Of a stretch of DNA of 5,287 bases, positions 1 through 5,287 are shown in pieces. The translations under genes and the position numbers were made by a program. The notes beneath the pieces were generated by a model, which had not been told where the DNA came from, ran no database searches, and saw only the letters and a program-made list of their open reading frames with translations. Source of the stretch: JBBTCJ01 sp038043285 (GTDB lineage: Bacteria > Planctomycetota > Phycisphaerae > UBA1845); the NCBI GenBank assembly GCA_038043285.1, contig JBBTCJ010000169.1, forward strand, positions 1 through 5,287, given 5' to 3'. Position 1 is the stretch's first letter. Each line of letters opens with the position of its first letter.

Positions 1-78
1 CCGCGATGACACCCAACCCGCCTCAGAAAGCTGCCGCCTAAACTGTCACGGACCCGGTTCAAAACCCCGAGTGCTAAT

Positions 79-109
79 CAGCGGTCTCGCCAGTACGACA
101 AGACCGCTG
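79..109 (-). terminator. Candidate transcription terminator hairpin after efp
   Basis: A perfect 9-bp inverted repeat (CAGCGGTCT at 79-87, AGACCGCTG at 101-109) encloses a 13-nt loop. It lies about 50 nt past the efp stop codon, where a terminator would be expected. On the minus strand no uninterrupted T tract follows directly; the nearest is a run of four T about 14 nt beyond the stem. It is therefore not a textbook intrinsic terminator and could instead be a pause or a 3'-end-protecting hairpin. If a plus-strand gene ends just left of here (an open frame stops with TAA at 39-41), the hairpin could serve both directions, but that gene tail cannot be confirmed. Confidence 0.35.
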
Positions 110-158
110 CATTCGCTCGCGGTTCGGATCGACCCGTTGCTGCCTGGGGCGTGGACTT

Positions 159-719
159 CTATTTCGCTCGTTCGAGGTATTCGCCGTTACGCGTGTCGAC
201 GCAGATGCGGGTGCCGATTTCGATGAACGGGGGGACGCGGATTTTGACGCCGGTTTCGAGGATGGCTTCCTTGGACTGGTTGGTGGCGGTGGCGCCCTTG
301 ACCACCGGCGAGGTGTCTTTGACGGTGAGTTCGACGGTGTTGGGGAGGACGAAGGAGACCATCTGCCCGTTGAACAGTTCGCAGGTAATCTTCTCGTTGG
401 GCTTCAACCAGTCGGCGGCCTCGCCGACGATGTCCGGCGAGATGGGGATTTGGTCGAAGGACTCGAGGTCCATGACGATGAACTTGTCGCCCTCGCGGTA
501 GAGGAACTCGTACTGCTTGGACTCGACGAAGGGGATTTCGATGCGATCGTCGACGCTGAAGCGGACGTCGTTCATGATGCCGGAGCGAAGCTTCTTGACC
601 TTGACCTGCATGTAGCTGCGTTTGTTGCCCTTGGCCACGTGCTGGGCTTCGTGAATGATGCAGGGTTCACCCTCATAGAGGATGGTCTTGCCCTTACGAA
701 GATCGACGGCTTTGATCAT
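159..719 (-). CDS. efp: Translation elongation factor P
   Basis: A 186-residue EF-P of normal family length. EF-P binds between the ribosomal P and E sites and stimulates peptide bond formation at polyproline stretches; it acts in the cytoplasm. The N-terminal KOW-like domain spans about residues 1-63, followed by two OB-fold domains (about 66-127 and 130-185). The C-terminal family signature is complete at K150-G169 (K-x-A-x4-G-x2-I-x-V-P-x2-I-x2-G), and the protein ends in a typical DTRNGEYLERAK. The loop that reaches the peptidyl-transferase centre reads A29-K30-G31-N32-K33-R34. Lined up with E. coli KPGKGQ, the site of the beta-lysylated Lys34 is occupied by Asn32, with Lys on both sides. 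The ATG at 719 is supported by a GGAG 9 nt upstream and by the usual N-terminal length. The gene is divergent from the sigma operon and appears to have its own strong promoter. Identity is secure; the modification state is unknown. Confidence 0.97.
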   Translation of the reverse strand: MIKAVDLRKGKTILYEGEPCIIHEAQHVAKGNKRSYMQVKVKKLRSGIMNDVRFSVDDRIEIPFVESKQYEFLYREGDKFIVMDLESFDQIPISPDIVGEAADWLKPNEKITCELFNGQMVSFVLPNTVELTVKDTSPVVKGATATNQSKEAILETGVKIRVPPFIEIGTRICVDTRNGEYLERAK

Positions 720-728
720 GGTGCGACG

Positions 729-732
729 CTCC
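729..732 (-). promoter_or_regulatory. Ribosome binding site of efp
   Basis: The minus strand reads GGAG here, 9 nt ahead of the ATG at 719. This is ordinary Shine-Dalgarno spacing and supports that start codon. Confidence 0.6.
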
Positions 733-760
733 GTGAGTTCTCGGTCTTTTCGAGCCCCGT

Positions 761-789
761 ATTATCGTTCCTTCGGGGGACTGGGTCAA
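761..789 (-). promoter_or_regulatory. Sigma70-type promoter of efp
   Basis: Read on the minus strand, a -35 box TTGACC (784-789; 5 of 6 to TTGACA) and a -10 box GATAAT (761-766; 5 of 6 to TATAAT) are separated by exactly 17 nt. Transcription would start near 754 and leave a leader of roughly 35 nt containing the GGAG site. The match fits constitutive, housekeeping expression of a translation factor. It is the best promoter visible in the window. Confidence 0.7.
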
Positions 790-792
790 TCA

Positions 793-821
793 GCGAATGG
801 GGCGAATTCGCCTCCGTTCGC
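793..821. promoter_or_regulatory. Palindromic operator-like element between the divergent promoters
   Basis: The core is a perfect 12-bp palindrome, GGCGAATTCGCC (801-812). A second copy of each half-site flanks it: GCGAA at 793-797 and 802-806, TTCGC at 807-811 and 817-821. The half-sites are spaced 9 and 10 nt from start to start, about one helical turn, so both would face the same side of the DNA. It begins 3 nt upstream of the efp -35 box and ends about 20 nt upstream of the proposed sigma -35 box. The arrangement suggests binding of a dimeric regulator that could act on both promoters. No such regulator is encoded in the window. Confidence 0.35.
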
Positions 822-840
822 CGGATTGCGGAGCCGTCCG

Positions 841-869
841 TTGTAGTTTGCGGCCTGTTCTGCTAGCAT
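841..869 (+). promoter_or_regulatory. Candidate promoter of the sigma factor-kinase operon
   Basis: A -35-like TTGTAG (841-846; 3 of 6) lies 17 nt ahead of TAGCAT (864-869; 4 of 6 to TATAAT). TG at 861-862 gives an extended -10 motif (TGCTAGCAT) that could offset the poor -35. Transcription would begin near 876, leaving a leader of about 30 nt. The -10 sits inside a symmetric element (853-875), consistent with repression. It could alternatively be recognised by an ECF sigma factor, including the one encoded here, but no classical ECF -35 (GGAAC) is seen at the right place. Confidence 0.4.
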
Positions 870-875
870 ACAGGC
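853..875. promoter_or_regulatory. Dyad-symmetric element over the sigma operon -10 box
   Basis: Arms GCCTGT (853-858) and ACAGGC (870-875) flank an inner perfect 8-bp palindrome TGCTAGCA (861-868). The inner palindrome overlaps the proposed -10 box. As DNA this is a plausible operator where bound protein would block RNA polymerase. If the true transcription start were further left, it could form a small hairpin in the leader instead. Confidence 0.35.
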
Positions 876-886
876 GCTCAACTCAA

Positions 887-894
887 GGGGAGGG
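887..894 (+). promoter_or_regulatory. Ribosome binding site of the sigma factor gene
   Basis: The purine-rich GGGGAGGG ends 11 nt before the ATG at 906. This is slightly long spacing but strongly Shine-Dalgarno-like. Reading upstream in the same frame meets a TAG at 864-866 with no other ATG, GTG or TTG in between, so 906 is the first possible start. Confidence 0.5.
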
Positions 895-905
895 CGCCGG
901 CGTCG

Positions 906-1538
906 ATGGGTACGGACCCGCGTTGTTTGGATCTGCAGCATCGGGCCGCCAGGGGGGATCGGGAGGCGTTGGTCGAGCTTCTCGAGCAGACGGGCCCATC
1001 CATTCGCAAGCAACTTTCGCCCAAGCTTCCCAAACGCTGGCAAGCCTTGTTGACCATGGACGACGTCCTTCAGGAGACCTACACGGATGCGTTCCTGGAC
1101 ATTGCGGAGTTCACCCCCGCGGACGGGAGGTCGTTCGAGCGCTGGCTGCAAGCAATCGCCCACAACAACCTGCAAGGCGCCATACGGATGCTCGATGCGG
1201 AGAAGCGGGGCGGCGGGGGCCGAAAACGCCTGGTTCCCGGCGACAGCGACGATAGCCGGTGGGTGCTTTGCCAAACGTTGGGGCTGACGCGTACCACGCC
1301 CAGCCGGGTGGTTGCCCGCACCGAGGCATGCGTGCACCTTCAGAAAGCCATTGATCAGCTCCCCGAGGACCACCGGGCGGTCGTGCGGTTGTACGACCTG
1401 GAACGGCATCCGGTGGCTGTGGTGTGCGCCGCCCTGGGTCGAAGCCCGGGGGCGGTTTTCATGCTCCGGGCACGGGCGCACCGGAAGCTCCGGGAGTTGA
1501 TGGGATCCTCGTCGGATTTTTTGAGCAGAACTTCGTGA
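906..1538 (+). CDS. ECF-type RNA polymerase sigma factor (kinase-linked, planctomycete type)
   Basis: This 210-residue protein has the two-domain layout of group 4 (ECF) sigma factors, which bind core RNA polymerase and direct it to a specific set of promoters. Region sigma-2 covers about residues 20-96; the core-binding helix reads D52-D53-V-L-Q-E57-T-Y-T-D61, and FERWLQAIAHNNL (77-89) matches the promoter-melting part. A linker with AEKRGGGGRKR (98-108) and TPSR (131-134) is typical of planctomycete ECFs. Region sigma-4 covers about 144-198, with LPEDHRAVV (152-160) and a helix-turn-helix at about 168-195 ending in GRSPGAVFMLRARAHRKL. No sigma-3 domain, C-terminal extension or anti-sigma gene is visible. 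The kinase gene follows 53 nt downstream on the same strand, so co-transcription is likely. ECF sigma factors linked to Ser/Thr kinases are a known group in planctomycetes. Control of this sigma factor by that kinase is inference; its target genes are unknown. Confidence 0.92.
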   Translation: MGTDPRCLDLQHRAARGDREALVELLEQTGPSIRKQLSPKLPKRWQALLTMDDVLQETYTDAFLDIAEFTPADGRSFERWLQAIAHNNLQGAIRMLDAEKRGGGGRKRLVPGDSDDSRWVLCQTLGLTRTTPSRVVARTEACVHLQKAIDQLPEDHRAVVRLYDLERHPVAVVCAALGRSPGAVFMLRARAHRKLRELMGSSSDFLSRTS

Positions 1539-1591
1539 GTCCCTCCGGCGGACGGTGCTTGTATCCAGGGGGGCGGCGAGCGGTTTGACCC

Positions 1592-4500
1592 ATGATATGG
1601 CACACCCAATCGGCGGACGGCGGCGAGGTCGGTGAGGCGGGTCGGTCGGCCGAGCGACGGCTGATCGAGGCGGCCTCGGCGACGGCGAGTCAATTCGCCT
1701 TGGCCCGCGAGGGCACGTCGGGGGGGCGTCCCTTCCTGGCCGGCTACGATCAGCTCACCGAGGTGGCCCGCGGCGGGCAGGGCGTCGTGTACCGCGCCGT
1801 ACAGGCGGACACGGGGCGCGAGGTGGCGATCAAGGTCGTCGTTTCACCATCGTCCAGCTGTCCACACCATCGCGCCCGGTTCGATCGAGAGGTTCGCATC
1901 CTCGGCCGGCTCAGGCACCCGAACATCGTGCCGATCCACGGGGTCGGTGACGTCGACGGTCATCGCTACTTTGTGATGGACTACGTCCGCGGCGAGCCGT
2001 TGGACGCGTACCTTGCGGGTCGCGGGCACAGCGTTGGGGACGTGTTGCGGTTATTTGCGAAGATTTGCGAGGCGGTTCAGGCCGCTCACGCCGCGGGGGT
2101 CATTCATCGTGATCTGAAGCCGGGCAACATCCGCGTCGACGCGCGGGGGGAACCACACGTTCTTGATTTCGGTCTGGCGAAGATGGCCATGGGTGTCGGC
2201 CAGGTGAACGAAGAGTGCGTCCACTACAGTTCGTGTCCAGAGTGTGAGACCTGCCGGGATCAGACGCAAAGCGGGCAATTCCTAGGATCGCTTCCGTGGG
2301 CCAGTCCGGAGCAGGTGCTCGGGACGATGAGTGAGATCGACGCCCGATCTGACGTCTACTCGCTGGGCGTGCTGCTGCATTCCATGTTGACCGGTGAATT
2401 GCCGTATCCCGTCGGTCAGAACATGCGCGACGCGATCCACGGGATCCTGGACGTCGAACCGACGCGACCATCGGCCGTCCGTCGCGGCTTGGACCACGAT
2501 CTCGACGCCATTGTGCTGAAGTGCCTGGAGAAGAAACGCGAGCGGCGTTACGCGGACGCAGCCGGGCTGGTGGAGGACGTGCGGCGGCACATGGAGGGCC
2601 TGCCAATCCTCGCCCGCGTTCCCAGCACGGCCTACCTGCTGCAAAAGCTGGTGGCGAAGCATCGTGTACCCTTTGCGATGCTGGCATCGCTGGCGGCGAC
2701 GCTGGTTGGGTTTTCCATTTGGATGGGCGTGCTCTACGGTCGTGAGGCCAGCGCCAGGGGTCGAGCGGTGCAGGCGGAGACGGCGGCTGAGGAGCGTCGG
2801 CGGGACGCGGAGCGGGAAGCCGCGAACTCCAAGGCCGTCAGTGAGTTCCTCATCGACGATCTTCTGGGGTCGGGCACTCCGGCCAACGCGCGGGGAAGGG
2901 ATATCACGGTCAGGGAGGTGGTGGGCAACGCGACGAGGCGCATCCGAGACCGATTCGCGGAGCAACCGCTGGTGCGCGCGTCGGTTCTCTCCATGTTGGG
3001 GCAGGTTCATCGCAGTCTCGGACGATATCGGGACGCCGTCGCGGCGTTCGAGGAGGCGGAGACGCTCCACGTGCAGACATCCGGGGAGTCGCAGCTCGAT
3101 CTCCTGCGAACGCGGCTCGATCTCGTCGACGGTTACATCCACCTCGGCCTGTACGAGCGCGCGGAATCTTTGGCCGAGGCGACGTACGACGCGATGTACA
3201 CGCTGCTGGGTCCGGACGACGTCGACACGTTGCGGGCGGCGGCGGAGCTGGGCAGCGCGTATTGGCTGCGCGGAAGATTCCCGGAATCCCTGGCGCTGCA
3301 CGGGTACGTTCTGGAACATCGAAAAGCGGTCCTGGGCGCCGAGCATCCCGACACCTGGCACGCACTGGTCCAGCGGGCGGTCAACGAATACCTCGATCTG
3401 GGCGACAGCGAGGACGCCGAAAGCACGCTGCGCCAAGCGCTGCAAATCTTTCGGGGGAGCTTCGGCGAGGATCACCCCGACACCATCCGCGCCATGACCC
3501 AGCTAGGCGTCAGCCTTGCGCGGCAGCGCCGCTTCGAGGAGGCCGAGCCGTTCTTCGCCGAAAGTTTCGCGCGCAGTCGTCGCGTTATGGGCGAGGAACA
3601 TCCCGAGACGCTGGCCGTCATGGTCCATTGGGCCGTCATGCGCGAGCAGCAGGTTCGGTTGGACGAAGCGGAAGCGTTTTGCAACGCCGCGGCGCGGGTC
3701 GCGCGACGTGAACTTGGCGAGGACAACCCGCTGACGTTGTGGATTCTGGACCGGTTCGGCCACATCCTGGGTTCGCGGCGAAGGTTTGAGGCCGGCCTGC
3801 GGATTCACGAGGAGATTCTTAATATCTACTTGCAGCGCGGGAACGAAGCGGACCCAGCGCTGGCGAATGCGTACGACGGCGTCGGGGTGCTGTTGTACAA
3901 GCTGGAACGATATGGGCAGTCAGTTGAGGCGCATCGCAAGGCCCTGGAGACGTATCGCGTGGGCACGCAGGGCGCTGTCGATGGGATGTGGACCCTGCGA
4001 TGCCTGGTGCAGGCGTTGGGGGCGAACGGGCAGGCCGAGGAGGCCAGACCGTTTGCGGTACGCCTCTTGGAACTGCGGCGTCAGGTTGCCGACGCGGCGG
4101 AAATGGACGCCTACGCATTGAACGCCTACGCGCGGGAATTGCTGACGGTCGTGCCGGCGGACCTGCGCGATCCGAAACTGGCCCTGGAATATGCATGGAA
4201 AGCGTTCCAAGTCAGCGGGGAGGACTATCACTACAATCGATATACGCTGGGGTTGACCTACGAGGCGTTGGGCGACCTTTCGCAGGGCGTGTACTGGCTG
4301 CGCCGGGCGCTGGACGACACGACGATCGAGGTGTCGGAGGCGCGGGCTGACTATGAGGCCGCGCTGGTCAGGATGCTCGAAGCGCTCGGTGACCGGGAAG
4401 CCGCCGAAAACGTCTACCGCGCGACGCTGTCCGCGCGGCGCGAACGCTTCCCCGCGGATCATCCCGACGTTGGGGAGGCGATCGATTCGCTAGGCGGGTT

Positions 4501-4822
4501 GCTGCTGCGGCACGGGAATTACGCGGAGGCGGTTGACTTGCTCCGGGAGAGCCTGTCGATCCGTCTGGGGGGGGATGCCGAGCCGGACTGGCGTACGGAC
4601 GATGCGAAAAGCATGTTGGGCGCAGCGTTGGCCGGGTTGGGCCGCTTCGAGGAAGCCGGGGTGTTGGCTGACCAGGCGCTTTCGCGTTTGATCGCGGAAG
4701 GGTCGGCGCCCGCTTCGGTGATCGAGCAGGCGCGGTTACGCGTGGAGCAGGTCGAATCCCTTCGCGGCGCGGCGGATCAGGCGGACAGATTCAACGGTCA
4801 TGACGAACCGCGACACCCTTGA
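1592..4822 (+). CDS. Transmembrane Ser/Thr protein kinase with C-terminal TPR array
   Basis: A 1076-residue Hanks-type kinase. After a 50-residue leader, the catalytic domain (about 52-336) has a glycine loop A59-R-G-G-Q-G-V-V-Y67 (first Gly replaced by Ala), VAIK lysine K81, helix-C E100, HRDLKPGN (172-179, catalytic D174), DFG (192-194), SPE (238-240) and D254 in SDVYSLG. All catalytic residues are present, so it should be active. The activation segment is longer than usual and holds C209, C215, C218 and C221. One membrane helix lies at about 359-382, then an Arg/Glu/Ala-rich coiled coil (about 384-415). Some 12 TPR-like units follow (about 462-835, more degenerate to 1035). Several carry the kinesin-light-chain-like G-x-E/D-H-P-D-T signature at 539-546, 581-588, 624-631, 666-673 and 708-715, a 42-43-residue period. 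Basic residues before the helix favour a cytoplasmic kinase and an exported TPR part. The ATG at 1592 has only a weak GAG 11 nt upstream, but no better in-frame start precedes the kinase domain. The protein probably signals to the sigma factor encoded just upstream; the ligand is unknown. Confidence 0.95.
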   Translation: MIWHTQSADGGEVGEAGRSAERRLIEAASATASQFALAREGTSGGRPFLAGYDQLTEVARGGQGVVYRAVQADTGREVAIKVVVSPSSSCPHHRARFDREVRILGRLRHPNIVPIHGVGDVDGHRYFVMDYVRGEPLDAYLAGRGHSVGDVLRLFAKICEAVQAAHAAGVIHRDLKPGNIRVDARGEPHVLDFGLAKMAMGVGQVNEECVHYSSCPECETCRDQTQSGQFLGSLPWASPEQVLGTMSEIDARSDVYSLGVLLHSMLTGELPYPVGQNMRDAIHGILDVEPTRPSAVRRGLDHDLDAIVLKCLEKKRERRYADAAGLVEDVRRHMEGLPILARVPSTAYLLQKLVAKHRVPFAMLASLAATLVGFSIWMGVLYGREASARGRAVQAETAAEERRRDAEREAANSKAVSEFLIDDLLGSGTPANARGRDITVREVVGNATRRIRDRFAEQPLVRASVLSMLGQVHRSLGRYRDAVAAFEEAETLHVQTSGESQLDLLRTRLDLVDGYIHLGLYERAESLAEATYDAMYTLLGPDDVDTLRAAAELGSAYWLRGRFPESLALHGYVLEHRKAVLGAEHPDTWHALVQRAVNEYLDLGDSEDAESTLRQALQIFRGSFGEDHPDTIRAMTQLGVSLARQRRFEEAEPFFAESFARSRRVMGEEHPETLAVMVHWAVMREQQVRLDEAEAFCNAAARVARRELGEDNPLTLWILDRFGHILGSRRRFEAGLRIHEEILNIYLQRGNEADPALANAYDGVGVLLYKLERYGQSVEAHRKALETYRVGTQGAVDGMWTLRCLVQALGANGQAEEARPFAVRLLELRRQVADAAEMDAYALNAYARELLTVVPADLRDPKLALEYAWKAFQVSGEDYHYNRYTLGLTYEALGDLSQGVYWLRRALDDTTIEVSEARADYEAALVRMLEALGDREAAENVYRATLSARRERFPADHPDVGEAIDSLGGLLLRHGNYAEAVDLLRESLSIRLGGDAEPDWRTDDAKSMLGAALAGLGRFEEAGVLADQALSRLIAEGSAPASVIEQARLRVEQVESLRGAADQADRFNGHDEPRHP

Positions 4823-5021
4823 TTCTTCGGGTGGGTGACCGAACGGGCCTTGCGTACCGCTGCCGTCAGGGAGCGGCCTTCAACGCCGGCACGATAGCCC
4901 CCGAAACAGGGCAATCCGAAAAGAGTCGTCGGACCAACGGAACGGGGGCAAGGCGAGGACGCCGGTCGATCCCCCGCGAGAAGGTGCTTTTTCCGCGTCG
5001 TGCTTCCGCTACGGTGCGTCT

Positions 5022-5114
5022 TCAACGACCAGAGGGGTCGGCCCGGCAACTTCGGGTCGCCGGCGCATTCTCATGCCCGCACGGAGGAAAGCGCGGTTGA
5101 CCGTCAAACGTCAT
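5022..5114 (-). CDS. Possible 30-residue small ORF, degenerate zinc-ribbon look
   Basis: An ATG at 5114 (minus strand) is preceded by GGGGAAGG (5121-5128) with 6-nt spacing, the best Shine-Dalgarno sequence in the window. The frame runs 30 codons to TGA at 5022. The middle of the peptide, PPCGHENAPATRSCRAD (10-26), resembles the N-terminal zinc ribbon of many bacterial proteins (C-x2-C-G-x-E-N-P ... C-x2-C). Only the second and third cysteines remain, however; the first and fourth positions are Phe9 and Asp26. It could be a real small protein, a decayed fragment of a zinc-ribbon gene, or chance. It overlaps a possible plus-strand promoter, and the two readings may exclude each other. Confidence 0.15.
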   Translation of the reverse strand: MTFDGQPRFPPCGHENAPATRSCRADPSGR

Positions 5115-5124
5115 CTGCTACCTT
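5097..5124 (+). promoter_or_regulatory. Possible promoter reading toward the right edge
   Basis: TTGACC (5097-5102), identical to the efp -35 box, is followed after 16 nt by TACCTT (5119-5124) with TG at 5116-5117 as an extended -10. The TGCTACCTT string resembles the TGCTAGCAT of the sigma operon promoter. The -35 is also half of a short palindrome, TTGAC-C-GTCAA (5097-5107). Transcription would start near 5131 and run into the two hairpins downstream. The -10 matches only 3 of 6 positions, so this is tentative. Confidence 0.25.
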
Positions 5125-5168
5125 CCCCTTGCCAGTCGTGGGTTAGTTGAACGGGTGCTTCGTAGTCA

Positions 5169-5210
5169 GTCAGAGCCGGTCCCAGGAGTTCGAGAGGGCC
5201 GCTCTCTGAC
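5169..5210 (+). ncRNA. Stem-loop of a possible structured RNA or leader (first hairpin)
   Basis: The outer stem GTCAGAG (5169-5175) pairs perfectly with CTCTGAC (5204-5210). A small 1x2 internal loop leads to an inner stem of six G-C pairs, CGG-CCC (5177-5179, 5181-5183, with U5180 bulged) against GGGCCG (5196-5201), closed by a 12-nt loop. Thirteen pairs with a bulge and an internal loop look like an RNA element. It does not match tRNA, SRP RNA, tmRNA or RNase P consensus that I can recognise. The strand is assigned only from the possible promoter at 5097-5124. Confidence 0.25.
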
Positions 5211-5235
5211 GGTCGCGGTACGGATCGCAGCATCG

Positions 5236-5280
5236 CGCGGGCTGACCCTTGACACTTCGCGTCAAGGGGAGCAGCCCGCG
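5236..5280. repeat. Long interrupted inverted repeat at the right edge (second hairpin)
   Basis: Outer arms CGCGGGCTG (5236-5244) and CAGCCCGCG (5272-5280) pair over 9 bp. Inner arms CCCTTGAC (5246-5253) and GTCAAGGG (5261-5268) pair over 8 bp around the 7-nt loop ACTTCGC. Between the two helices lies an asymmetric internal loop of A5245 against G5269-A5270-G5271. Seventeen perfect pairs in 45 nt is the strongest secondary structure in the window. No T tract is visible on either side, though the window ends 7 nt later. It could be a terminator, part of a structured RNA or 5' leader, or an intergenic palindromic repeat. Confidence 0.6.
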
Positions 5281-5287
5281 GCTCGGG

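Larger units (their letters stand above)
4823..5287. other. Non-coding region downstream of the kinase
   Basis: No convincing protein gene is seen in these 465 bases. Plus-strand frame 4819-5100 opens with a TTG overlapping the kinase stop, but its product is Arg/Gly-rich without a domain and its third codon positions lack the GC bias of the kinase. Minus-strand frame 4798-5049 is likewise featureless. No intrinsic terminator with a T tract follows the kinase; a weak 5-bp stem (CACCC 4814-4818, GGGTG 4829-4833) spans the stop codon. Small GC-rich stems occur at about 5026-5070. The right-hand part is more structured and is described separately: a possible promoter at 5097-5124 and two hairpins at 5169-5210 and 5236-5280. 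Confidence 0.5.

Noticed and set aside
3..41. Plus-strand open frame from the left edge to TAA at 39-41, possibly the tail of an upstream gene.
   Set aside because: Only 12 codons are visible and nothing in them identifies a protein.
57..73. GGTTCAAAACCCC looks like a tRNA T-loop near the left edge.
   Set aside because: The T stem has internal mismatches, no CCA or matching acceptor follows, and no anticodon or D arm can be placed upstream.
2282..3475. 397-codon minus-strand frame inside the kinase gene.
   Set aside because: It is the antisense shadow of a high-GC coding sequence; the plus-strand frame there has clear kinase, membrane and TPR features.
5083..5091. GGAGGAAAG resembles a conserved stretch of bacterial RNase P RNA.
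   Set aside because: The bases that should follow (UCCGGGCUCC) and the other conserved regions are missing.
4819..5100. 93-codon plus-strand frame whose TTG overlaps the kinase stop codon, suggesting translational coupling.
   Set aside because: No ribosome binding site of quality, no domain, Arg/Gly-rich composition and no GC bias at third positions; probably chance.
5181..5195. CCCAGGAGTTCGAGA resembles the T-arm of a tRNA and the internal promoter box of human Alu elements.
   Set aside because: The bases around it form a different hairpin, no 5-bp T stem or acceptor stem can be drawn, and the match to Alu does not extend past 15 nt, so neither a tRNA nor human contamination is supported.
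5266..5277. AGCAGCCC next to GGGG recalls the conserved SRP RNA loop region.
   Set aside because: The required CCGGAAGG/AGCA symmetric loop is absent, and the sequence is fully explained by the 5236-5280 hairpin.

Overview
The window most likely comes from a high-GC member of the Planctomycetota. The evidence is the 1076-residue Ser/Thr kinase, whose order (kinase, one membrane helix, short coiled coil, long kinesin-light-chain-like TPR array) is a planctomycete hallmark, and the matching ECF-type sigma factor (linker with AEKRGGGGRKR and TPSR) directly in front of it. The elongation factor P, with its AKGNKR loop, fits the same phylum. A class cannot be assigned from this sequence alone.

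Layout. Positions 1-158 are intergenic, with a 9-bp hairpin just past the end of efp. Positions 159-719 (minus strand) encode elongation factor P. Positions 720-905 are a divergent intergenic region: a very good sigma70-type promoter reads left into efp, a weaker extended -10 promoter reads right into the sigma gene, and two separate dyad-symmetric elements lie in it. Positions 906-1538 (plus) encode the ECF sigma factor. After a 53-nt gap, 1592-4822 (plus) encodes the kinase. Positions 4823-5287 contain no convincing protein gene. They hold a possible promoter followed by two strong consecutive hairpins near the right edge, and a tiny minus-strand ORF of uncertain status.

How the parts fit. 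Sigma factor and kinase form an apparent two-gene operon with no anti-sigma gene in view, so the kinase is the obvious candidate regulator. By inference, the TPR part receives a signal, the cytoplasmic kinase domain responds, and the sigma factor redirects transcription. EF-P is a housekeeping translation factor that rescues ribosomes stalled on polyproline; it shares only the intergenic region with the operon.

The most unusual thing seen is a four-cysteine cluster (C-x5-C-x2-C-x2-C) inserted into the activation segment of the kinase between DFG and SPE, which suggests metal or redox control. Other points of note are an Asn where many EF-Ps carry the modified Lys or Arg, the operator-like palindromes between efp and the sigma gene, and the structured right-hand end.
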